NCBI RefSeq assembly: GCF_019399895.1
Contig: NC_091871.1
Coordinates: forward strand, 584,501 to 648,500
Reading direction: 5' to 3'
From: Cardiocondyla obscurior
Taxonomy: Eukaryota; Arthropoda; Insecta; Hymenoptera; Formicidae
Length of the DNA: 64,000 nt
Part shown: in pieces, positions 1 to 8,900 of the stretch
Layout: each line of letters opens with the position of its first letter
How positions within the stretch are numbered: position 1 is the first letter of the stretch
Translations under genes and position numbers: made by a program
The notes under the pieces: generated by a model
The model's input: the letters and a program-made list of their open reading frames with translations, nothing else
The model's database searches: none
Told to the model about the DNA's origin: nothing

Positions 1-790
1 GAGATCTTAGCTGACGATCTCGGAAATACTCGATCAATCAGCCTGATCGGAGCTAAGAAAGGGTGTTCCACCCCGGGATAAAATATAAGGACGTTCTGAT
101 CAGGAGATGCCCTACTGGCCTCTCTCCTGATCTTCTCAGGATCAAAGGAATCAAGGCCTATGGTGAAGGCCCTTTCGGGGACGGGATCCGTCCACGGAGA
201 GCAAGTCCTCCGGAGGAGCTCGAGGAGAGGATCTACGATCGCTCTGGGTTCCTCTTGCCCGCCGAGGAACTCCACACTCGGGGCGGGGGAGGGGGAAGGC
301 TCTGGGCCGTCAAACTCTTGCCAAAAGACAGTATCGTCATCAGCAAAGGAGTCGACCTCCTCAGGCTCCCCAGGATGAAGTATCGGGGACGGAATAGGAG
401 AGGAGCATGCTCTAGGTGCAGCTCCTGGAGAATGAATTGAAATGTCCGGAGAATAGGAAGGAGTCGTAGGGCGGAACTGCTCCGAATCAGGCTCAGGTTC
501 GGTCGCGTTGTTGTTTGAGCTCGGCGGATTTGGAGAATGGGGCAGCTCCCCGGATGTGTTAGTGCTCTGGGGAACTTCTTCGGGAGCCGGTGAATTCGGG
601 GGAGCTGGGGGTTGAGGCGACACGACCTCTCTCCTCTTCTTCGGGGAGGGTCGGTTCTTATCTCCCCTGGCGCCGCCGCGAATAAGTATTGCACGAAGAA
701 GCACTGGATTAGGCTCCTCAAATTCCGTATTTGCCGATTACGGCAAGCCCGGCTTTTCTTGAGAGTTCTTAAATTCGATGATTCCACTAA
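1..790 (-). pseudogene. Decayed LTR-encoded basic/Pro-rich ORF (copy A)
   Basis: The minus strand begins after TTTTAG (about 791) with the same basic start seen in copies B and D (GTG GAA TCA/TCT ... then an Arg/Lys-rich stretch and FFVQ.LFAAAP). The reading frame then shifts after about 50 codons (the continuous frame is 233-787), and the Pro/Ser/Glu-rich middle and conserved C-terminal section (FDPEEIRREA-like) lie in other frames towards position 1. It is a relic of the intact 272-codon ORF in copy D. Function unknown. Confidence 0.6.
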
Positions 791-2133
791 AAGGATTTCA
801 TTTTAATGAATTAAATTAGTAAATGAATTATAGAGAGGAAAATATGCTTGGGCATCACGTCTCACAACTCCTTTCGGATCTCTCCGTCGTCACCCTAAGC
901 CTCCCTGGTTCCTCTAGCCAAATGGGGCCTTACTCAAGTCAAGGTTTTGATAGTCACCATTTATTGGCGGCATATCGCAACCCCCGACAAGAGAAAGCCC
1001 GCTAGGCAGGTCGAGGCACCCAAGAAAACAGGAGGATTTGAGAGAGAGATAGCGAAACTATAAAGCGTGAACGGCACCCTGACCATTCCCTCAATTTTCA
1101 TTTTATTTTTATTTTTTCAAATTAAATGCAAAGAAAAATCTATTTAATGGAACCGTTTCTGGTTTTAGGGGGAGGGTTAGGAGTAAATAAATGATTTCAC
1201 TTACTACTTGTTGTCTTGAGGTTCCGTAGATTGACTCTTTGAATCTTCGCTTTATTTCTGCCCACACAAAGTTGCACAAACAAACACTTTCTTTTCTTTT
1301 TTTAAAAGTCTCTGGTAACAATGGTAAAATGCTATGGTGCGAAATTCGGATTGAGAATGAGAGCGAGTCCCGCCGGGACCCGCGGTTTTATAACCTCGGA
1401 AAAGGGGAGGACCACCGCTTGATTTTTCAGTTTTCCAAAATTTGAATTCTATTCGTTAGGCTTATTCCTCCACTTTTCCGTCTTTGCAATTATTGGTCGC
1501 CCTTCTCTCAGTTTTCTTAATTTTCTAAGTTTTCGCCCTTAGTTTCTAATTTTTTGGTGAGGAGTTCCCGATATCTATTGGTCCAGGAGAAAATGTTTAT
1601 GAGCTCCCTTCTACATGGTTTTAGCCCTTCCAAGCTTCCAGATAACAGATTCGAAAATGTTTAGATAACTTCTTTTTATCGGCAGCGTGTAATTGCTCCC
1701 TGAATTTTATAGTTTCCGGCCGCGTATCCCATTTTTATTATTACAGGCTTCTTGCCTCCGTTTTCTAATCCCTAAGATTCACGGCGAAATTTGATTTTAC
1801 TGAATTGTTTTTCTTCTAGAATTTCCTTTGTCTACCGCCAGACATTTATTGTTAGTGCAAGATATTCCAAATCTTTCCGAGCTATTAATGTTTTATGAAT
1901 ATTTTGACAAATCCTTTCGTTTCGATTTTTATATTCCACATCTGTTGTACAATTGTTTCAGGTTCCTTCTTTTATTTTATACATCTGGTGATTCAGGATA
2001 TTCTGTCAGTTAAATTTATTTTTCTGGAAACTTAAAACCCTCTCCTTTGATACCAATACATTCGGTATACTTTTCATTATTTACTTTATCAACCATGTGT
2101 CGGAAAAAGGAGATGTGAAGTTACAGGACGTAA
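1..2133 (-). mobile_element. Long solo-LTR-like element, copy A (5'-truncated by window)
   Basis: Left part of this element lies outside the window. It matches copy C (25656-28537) from its first base (equivalent to about 26430) and copies B and D more distantly. Its right end reads GGAGATGTGAAGTTACAGGACGTAA and then diverges, so the expected terminal ACA is damaged. A TATA-like box (TTTTATAACC, about 1384, read on the minus strand) precedes the internal coding relic. No matching inner sequence such as gag or pol is present, so it is best read as a solo LTR of a Gypsy-class element. The family assignment is inference from copies B and D, which have 4-bp target duplications and TG...CA ends. 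Confidence 0.7.
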
Positions 2134-2135
2134 GT

Positions 2136-2460
2136 AGATGTATACTGAGCGGTTCTGGATCACTACGTGTTAGTGTATCCGTGTGACCTAGGGCGAGGGG
2201 TAATGACGTCACGCGGGGAGGGGTGGTGTTCATCGTTCCCTCTCGCTCGCACTCGTTCGCGCCGCCCATCATCTCCTCTCGCTCGCACCCGTTGAACGCA
2301 TGGAGCGGTTCTGGATCACTACGTGTTAGAGTATCCATGTGACCTAAGGCGAGGGGTAATGATGTCACGCGGGGAGGGGGGGTGTTAACGGTTCTGGGTC
2401 CGTGAGACCTAGGACAAGGGGTAATGACGTCATGCGGGGAGGGGGTGGGTATTTATAAAT
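2136..2460 (+). promoter_or_regulatory. Tandem CRE-bearing repeats ahead of a TATA box
   Basis: Three imperfect copies of a unit that includes GGTTCTGGATCACTACGTGT and GAGGGGTAATGACGTCACGC. Perfect palindromic CRE/ATF sites TGACGTCA lie at 2204-2211 and 2425-2432, with a variant TGATGTCA at 2360-2367. A TATA box TTTATAAA (2452-2459) follows the last unit by about 20 bases. Short CTCTCGCTCGCAC(T/C)CGTT (GAGA-type) motifs lie between the units. This looks like a core promoter pointing right, towards the gene at 3292. Transcription is inferred only. Confidence 0.5.
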
Positions 2461-2574
2461 CGCCCCTGTGTCGGCGATTCTAGGAACGAATTGTTTAGAA
2501 AATAATAACAACATCGAAACTCTGAAATGCAATATTATTTTTAAAAATGATAAGCGTGTCGTCGCGCAGCGGCA

Positions 2575-2870
2575 TGTTTATGCGGCATCGCGACTTTCAA
2601 AGGAGTCGCGATTTTTTAAAAAGGGTCGTGTGGCGTCGCGGCGGCAACGGGCGGCGACGGCGGCGGCAAGCGGCGGATCGCAAGGTATCGCGCCCATCGT
2701 TCCCTCTCTCTCGCACTCGTTCGCTCCGCCCATCGTCTCCTCTCGCTCGCACCCGTTGAACGCACAAGTGTCGCGCGCCCAGCGTCCTCTCTCGCTCGCA
2801 CCCGTTGAACGCAAAGTATGGCGCGCTCATCGTTCCCTCTCGCTCGCACTCGTTAAGCGTGCAAGTATCA
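2575..2870. repeat. GC-rich segment with CTCTCGCTCGCACCCGTTGAACGC repeats
   Basis: A locally GC-rich block holding a hairpin (TCGCGACTTTCAAAGGAGTCGCGA, near 2588-2611), a CGG/CGGC-rich run, and four variants of a roughly 24-bp motif built on CTCTCGCTCGCAC. The same motif occurs in the 2136-2460 block. Apparent ORFs here on both strands are by-products of the GC-rich repeats. Confidence 0.5.
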
Positions 2871-2930
2871 TCCTCCAACTAAAGATTTTTTAAATAGATT
2901 TTTAAATAGATTTTTAAATAATATTCATGT

Positions 2931-2950
2931 TGATCCGTTGCAACGGATCA
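2931..2950. repeat. Perfect 20-bp palindrome
   Basis: TGATCCGTTGCAACGGATCA is a perfect inverted repeat with no spacer, about 340 bp upstream of the ATG at 3292. It could be a dimeric transcription-factor site or chance. Confidence 0.6.
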
Positions 2951-3291
2951 CGCTGTGATCTAAAAGCATGCAACCTCACTCATTCTATCGCTCCTCTGTT
3001 ATCTCTAAATTCCTTGCGTTTGTCACCATTGACTACGACTCGCGTGATCCTTTTGCGGAGTATCTCGCTTTGAAATATAATATTAAACAAAACTGTAAAC
3101 TATGAGGATACATAACTGTGTAGGCTCAGGGCTCAAGTGTTTATTCCTCTTCTTATTTTAACGATAAGAAAATTTTGAAGATGTTGCGACGTTGCGACGT
3201 TGCAAGGAAGTTTTGTGCCGAGAGGCCAGTACGATTCAAACGCTCGTACAGTTTAGTTTCAATTGACAGTGAAAAAGAATATTTTTGAAAA

Positions 3292-3867
3292 ATGGGAAAA
3301 GAAAGAATTTTGGAAGGACTAGATGAAGATATTAGTGAGGACGACTTCAGGCCTTTACGCTTCTTTAACATTGTGAATGATGACAACGACGACGATGACA
3401 ATAACGCTAATGATGACAATAACGCTAATGAAGTTTGGAGGGCTCGTGCAAATCATATGGGTGAGGTGGAAGAGGAAAATGAAAATAGAGAAAATCCTGA
3501 GGGGGAAAATGAAGAAGAAGAATCAGCGCCTGAAGGAGATTTTATGACGGAGATGCAACAAATGTTCGACCAGATGTTTAGTGAAATCGGTGATGATGTT
3601 GCAATAACTGAAGTCACCACCGAAATCACCAATCAAACATCGCACTGCCGCATCTTTTTTTATTACACTAACGATTATCTATTTTACTGTATACCATGCT
3701 TTATGGAGGAACAGTTATTAGCGCATGAAGATTTTAAAATGGTGAGATGTCACAGCACCGAAACATATGAAGTTCTTCTGACTGAACAACCCATCTTCTG
3801 CGATAAGTGTAAAAATTCATTGGCAATTATTATAAACTCAGATATGTGTCAGTCATGCAATCCATAA
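3292..3867 (+). CDS. Acidic protein with C-terminal Cys pairs, unknown function
   Basis: An uninterrupted 191-codon frame with an ATG in a reasonable context (AAAAATGG). Residues 1-90 are strongly acidic, with Asp/Asn runs from repeated GATGAC-type triplets and then Glu-rich sequence. Residues about 115-191 are different in character, with aromatic stretches and three Cys pairs (CIPC near 130, CDKC near 170, CQSC near 187) plus a lone Cys and His that could form a zinc ribbon or degenerate RING. No family is recognised with confidence. It sits downstream of the TATA/CRE region and is close to CCCH/RING genes that share the Cys-pair habit. It has no obvious intron. It could be a fast-evolving host gene or an old viral or transposon gene. 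Confidence 0.5.
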   Translation: MGKERILEGLDEDISEDDFRPLRFFNIVNDDNDDDDNNANDDNNANEVWRARANHMGEVEEENENRENPEGENEEEESAPEGDFMTEMQQMFDQMFSEIGDDVAITEVTTEITNQTSHCRIFFYYTNDYLFYCIPCFMEEQLLAHEDFKMVRCHSTETYEVLLTEQPIFCDKCKNSLAIIINSDMCQSCNP

Positions 3868-3875
3868 ATGTCACC

Positions 3876-3946
3876 AGTGCTTTTGTCGTCACCGTCATCA
3901 TCGTCGTCACTGTCATCATCGTCGTCGTCGTTTGTCATCATAGCTC
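3876..3946. repeat. GTC/ATC triplet repeat
   Basis: Imperfect run of GTCATC/GTCGTC triplets directly after the stop codon of the acidic gene. It is complementary in sense to the GATGAC triplets that encode the Asp run at about 3376-3430, so a transcript covering both could fold back. Confidence 0.6.
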
Positions 3947-4110
3947 ATGTTGTTTTTTATGCTCATGTTGTTTTTTTATGCTCATGTCGTTTTTATCAAC
4001 TGTTGTAATGATTCCTTGCTTATGTTGTTTTTATTAACTGCTCATGCGAAAAATGGCTGTAATGATTCCTTGCTTATGTTGTTTTTATCAACTGCCCATG
4101 CGGAAAATGA
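3946..4110. repeat. 54-bp tandem repeat
   Basis: TAATGATTCCTTGCTTATGT recurs at 4006 and 4060 (period 54), flanked by shorter TGCTCATGTTGTTTTT repeats at 3950-3990. The overlapping open frame here is low-complexity. Confidence 0.55.
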
Positions 4111-4327
4111 TTCCTTGGACACAGATCATCAAAGAGCTCCACGAATTATGGAATCTATAATTGGTAAGTATTAAAACAAAAATAAAATAAAAAAAAATAT
4201 TTGTTATTTATGTATAGTATTATTAAAATTTTTTTCTATTACAGAAGAATTATTTTGGCGCGAAGCCGTCACCTTCATCGAATTACAAAAAAGCGCAAAG
4301 CCAACGTCACCGGCGCCTTCATCATAG
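4103..4327 (+). CDS. Candidate two-exon coding fragment, no start identified
   Basis: A frame at 4103-4163 (beginning ENDSLDTDHQ) runs to a good donor G|GTAAGT at 4164. A polypyrimidine tract and acceptor TTCTATTACAG lie at 4234-4244. Joining the two keeps the frame open to a TAG at 4325-4327 and gives a plausible acidic/amphipathic tail. The upstream part of the frame is tandem-repeat sequence, so the true start or an upstream exon is unclear. It may be the 3' end of a gene broken by repeats. Splicing is predicted by eye only. Confidence 0.35.
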
Positions 4328-4450
4328 TCATCATAATCATCATAATCATCATAATCATTATAATCATCACCATCATTGTCATCATTGTCATCACTGTCAT
4401 CATTGTCATCACTGTCATGATCATCTGTATCACCATCGTTATATTAATCA
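4316..4450. repeat. (ATC/ATT)n triplet microsatellite
   Basis: Run of ATCATA/ATCATT/GTCATC triplets right after the stop codon of the candidate exon above. The 99-codon open frame across it is not gene-like (Ile/Val only). Confidence 0.7.
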
Positions 4451-4569
4451 TTCATTTATGTAAAATCGCTAATGTATATTGTCGTGCGTATGTATTCTAG
4501 CGTAGTATATAAGATTTTATACAAATCATGTATTAGAGACTAAAAATATGTAAAAAAAAAAAATCTGAG

Positions 4570-4811
4570 CTCTAGGAGCAGCACGAGCTCTCATTATTTT
4601 TTTCCATACAGTTTAAATGTTAATGTTAGTGGATAAAATAAATCTTACAGAAACACTAAAGATTAGTATGAGAATTAAAAATATAAAATCCGGGTGCTTT
4701 TGTGTCTTTAATTCTGATAATAGTCTTTAGTGTTTCTGTAAGATTTATTTTATCCACCAACATTCGCAATGTATGGGAAGAAATTAATGAGAGCTCGTGC
4801 TGTTCCTTGAG
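4570..4811. mobile_element. Foldback MITE-like inverted repeat
   Basis: Two arms of about 110 bp are inverted copies: the left arm begins CTCTAGGAGCAGCACGAGCT and the right arm ends GAGCTCGTGCTGTTCCTTGAG. The inner arm parts share GTGGATAAAATAAATCTTAC. The loop is about 30 bp. No clear target duplication was found, and no ORF. Confidence 0.6.
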
Positions 4812-5119
4812 TTTTCAGATTGTACACTGCTAGGATTTAGCTCTTACCATTCCTTGACTTTTAATATTTGTACATCGCTAGGATTTTTGTAGATAAAATG
4901 TAACTATTGTATAAAGAATAACTTGTATAGGATAATATAATTAAAAAATAAGTAGTAAAATGTTAAAAAAAAAAAAGCTGCGATAAATGCAATAACATGA
5001 AAATGTATAATTTAAAAAAATATAATTAATAAAAAAATGATAAAAATGGAAAATGTTTTAGTAAAATTTTTTTTTTGAAACACCTTGTATTGTTTGCATT
5101 TCTTTCCACTTAGTCTCTT
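4812..5119. other. AT-rich spacer, no gene seen
   Basis: Short duplicated phrases (ATTGTACATCGCTAGGATTT-like at 4825 and 4870) and poly-A/T runs only. It ends at the insertion site of the 5120-13860 element. Confidence 0.5.
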
Positions 5120-5522
5120 TGTTATATCCCGAGCCCTTAGCAACAGAGGCTCGGGAATAACGTCGGAATGTCGCACGCGCGCGACCGTTTAGCTTGATCG
5201 GCAGAATACCGCCGATCAAGGTAACCCGGCATTTCCGGCCGGGACGCGAAGTCCGAGGCCAGTCGCGGTTGCCACCCGCGATTCCGCTGATTGCTATGGT
5301 TTTTGGCATAGCAACAGTAGGAGATATATAGGGGCAGCCGCGGCCCGGACAGTCAGTCGCTAACCAGAATCTCGTGTGAAGTCTTTAATTAATCGACAAG
5401 TGTAAAAAAGAAAGGAAGGAAATAAAGAAGTGAACAAGAAATATCAAGAGGCGACTTTATTTCTCCCAAAAAACATAAGTGTCTCCGGAGAACGAACCCC
5501 ACAGCACCCTTGCGGTGTAACA
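5120..5522 (+). repeat. 5' LTR of the env-bearing Gypsy element
   Basis: Begins TGTTATATCCCGAGCCC and ends GGTGTAACA. It contains a TATATA box near 5325, an initiator-like CAGTCAGTCGC, an AATAAAG polyadenylation signal near 5420, and two hairpins: CTTGATCGGC...GCCGATCAAG near 5192-5220 and TTGCTATGG...GGCATAGCAA near 5290-5314. Confidence 0.93.
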
Positions 5523-5524
5523 AT

Positions 5525-5542
5525 TGGTGGCAACGGTGGGAT
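5525..5542 (+). other. Primer-binding site
   Basis: TGGTGGCAACGGTGGGAT begins two bases after the LTR. It is the complement of a tRNA 3' end CCCACCGTTGCCACCA, most like a leucine tRNA. The tRNA identity is by recall, not by search. Confidence 0.75.
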
Positions 5543-5744
5543 TCGCCCCCCGGAGTTTAGTCGCCCTTGTGCCGGCGCCTTCCGTCTACTGGGCGTCCGA
5601 CTGGTAATGCGGGACCTCTGCAACAAACAAATAAAAAATCTGTGAAAATTCAACTTATGAATGAGAAGATAGAAGAAGACCACAAGCAAGGGAGAGCCGG
5701 ACGTGCAACCTGAGCATCCCCTGACCAGCGTAACTACGAGCAGC

Positions 5745-5824
5745 AGCCACGCAGACAAGCAGCCACGCAGATAAGCAGCCACGCAGATAAGCAGCCACGC
5801 AGATAAGCAGCCAAGCAGACCGAA
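5745..5824. repeat. 16-bp tandem repeat in the retroviral leader
   Basis: Five copies of AGCCACGCAGATAAGC with a 16-bp period (5745, 5761, 5777, 5793, 5809), about 140 bp before the gag start. Confidence 0.8.
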
Positions 5825-5960
5825 TACGAGATAGAGAAGCATACGAGCAGCCAAGCTGAGAACATCGCGACTCATCAGCTATCAAGCAGCATGCTGTTAC
5901 CGGCGTTATTGTAAGTTAGTTATATATATATATGCAGGGCGAAAAAGCGAATAAGATTGT

Positions 5961-8900
5961 ATGTACCGCGGCGAATTCTATTTACACTGCCACACGTCGC
6001 GCCTATCGTGGTTGAACGGCATTACCGAGCCCGAAAACCTACAACCTATCTTTAAGAGAATTCCGAATCAGACGCGAAGTTTTATCCGCGAAATAACGGT
6101 AGACGGCGAAATCTTGGCCCGCGATAGCGCGATTTACGAATTCACAAACGGAATCTCCCTCCCTGTACCCATGTATTCGGGTAACGCGAATTTCGCGAAT
6201 TACCGAGAAGCCGAGGAATCCGGTAATCAAAGTCGCCGATCATCAATAGGATCACTAGTGAGCGAAATATTTGCACCCGAAGACCAGCGATTTGTATTTA
6301 TGATGACCGATAACGGCGAAAGGAACGAGCCCTCGCTCGCAAGCGGGGAAGGCACGAGAGCGCGGAACTCACACGGCGAAAACTCTATCAATAACACGGA
6401 ACCCGGCGCCAACACAAACACAACGCAACCGCCGTGTCGACACTCCTCGCCAATCTCGCGACCAGGCGGCACGACGCGCGACGATGCGATGCTCACGATA
6501 CTCGACGCGATATCACTGACCGCAACGAGAGTGGAAAGATTAGAAAACGAATATCTCGCGCAAAGATACGGCGCCAGGCTCAACAGGACGGCGGACTCCT
6601 TGCAGCAACCCGTGCCACCCCCGAGACGGCCCCAAAGAGATGTGCGGCATTCTCTCAACAACCCGCGGCAATACTTAACACTGCAAAACGCAATCGGATT
6701 TATACCCTCGTTCGACGGGAGCGAAAACAACGTTAAAAAGTTTATTAAAGCATGCGAATATGCGGCGCGAAAAGTAGACCCGGAAGACGTGGATGAGATA
6801 TTGACGGCTATACTCTACACAAAACTTACGGGACGAGCGCTCTCGCGATTCGAATCAAAGCAAATCCTAAACTTCGCGCAATTCATACGCGAAATCGAAG
6901 AGGGTTACGTACAGCGACGAGGTACAGCCCATCTCCAGCTGGAATTCAACCAGCTACGTCAGCGTACGGGAGAAAGCGCGCAAGCATACGGAACCCGAGC
7001 CGACACACTAGTAACCGAGCTATATGACGCGTTGAGCGAAGGCTCCAGCTACACGGCGGACGAAAAACGCGGGATATGGAACTCGCTCCAGAAACAAGTG
7101 CTGAACAATTACCAGACGGGTCTGCTGCCGCATCTGCAGACAATCGTCCGGTCTCGAAACTACAGGACGTTACAAGAAGCGATAGCAGGAGCTGCAGCGG
7201 AAGAAAGGCAGCGTAGCGCACCCCTACGCGCATACAACGAGCGAGCGTACATCGAGCGAAACTTCCCGCGCACCCCGGCAACCCGCCCACCCATACCCAC
7301 GTGCAACAGATGCGGGAGGCAGGGGCACCCGGGATTTCTGTGCCGCACCGGCAGGTACGCGCCCAGGTACGGTTTGCCCAGAGCCGAATATACACCGCGC
7401 GTTAATACCACGGACAAATTTTGCAATTACTGCAACAAGCCATATCACACGCGCGAAGAATGCCGCAAGTTAAAGAGGGACAGCGAGATATCGCAAGGAG
7501 CACGACGCGATAACCGAGCCCCCCCGCGAGCACCCCGACGGACGACCACGGTACATTCAACCTTACCGGAAGAGAGAGCGAGAGCGCCTACGAGACAACC
7601 GTCACGCGACGACACGCGCGTAGATAACGAGACACGTTATGAGACGCGGCCCGCGCGAGATTATCAAGTGTCGCACATCTCAGACGACAACAAAAATCGT
7701 CACTTGGATCTCGTCACCCTGCCCGTATTGCAAGCCACGGGCGGTAAAATGACGTTCTTGCTGGACACCGGTGCTGCTATCACCCTCGTCAAAGTGGGGA
7801 AGCTGAAGGGCGATACACCGATTTATACCGAATCGATGGCCCTAACTGGTGTGACCGGACATAAGGCGCAAACAATAGGAACAACTCGCGTGTTAATTTA
7901 CTTGCGAGACAGTACGATCTCGCACGTGATGCACGTGGTGCCCGACGAATTTCCCATTGCGTACGACGGGATACTCGGGATGGATTTCCTTAAAGCGCAA
8001 CGCACCGTATACGACGTCGAGAACGGGCTTCTGATAATCAACCGCGCCGCGATCCCGTTACAACCGTACATACGCACGACGCTACCACCGAGAAGCGAAA
8101 CAATAATACAAGCCGTCACCGACAGCAACCAGATCGGAATAATATATGCCGATGAACTTCAACCCGGCGTGTTCATAGGCAATTGTCTAGTAGCCCCCGA
8201 AAATAATATTTGTGCCATAAGCATTTTAAACACACGAGACACAGCCGTGCCATTCCACACACCCGCCGTACACATAGAAGAGGAGCCACAATTGTGCACG
8301 GTCAGCGCGCTCGCGTTACAAGATAAGCCAAATATAGCCGCAGTGCAGCAGCGAAGAGAGCAAGTTAAAAAGCAGCTTAGAATCCAACACTTAAATAAAG
8401 AAGAAAAAGGCGAATTGCTAAAAATCTGCGAAAGCTTTTGCGACATTTTTCAATTGCCAGGCGACCCGCTTTCTTTTACTGACTCTGTCGCGCACGAAAT
8501 TATCACGGAAAAGGAAAGTAGGCCAATTAGCTGCCGCCCTTACCGACTGCCCGAAAAACATAAGGTAGAAGTACGAGAGCAGGTAAAGAAGATGCTCGAT
8601 GAAGGAATTATAAGAACCAGCGCAAGTCAGTGGAACGCACCCATACTAGTGGTCCCCAAAAAAGCCGACGCATCCGGAAAATCGAAACTAAGAATAGTCG
8701 TCGATTTTAGAAAACTGAACGACATTACAATAGGCGATTCCTTCCCTATTCCAAATATGACCGATATACTCGATCAACTCGGGCACGCGAAGTACTTTAC
8801 GACCCTGGATTTGGCATCAGGATACCACCAAATCCAGATGAAAGAAGAGCATAAACAGAAAACCGCGTTTTCTACACCCGAGGGACATTATGAATTTAAC

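Noticed and set aside
5070..5092. GAAACACCTTGTAT as a mariner-type terminus
   Set aside because: Resembles common insect ACAGGGTGTTTC ends, but no partner inverted copy or TA duplication was found.
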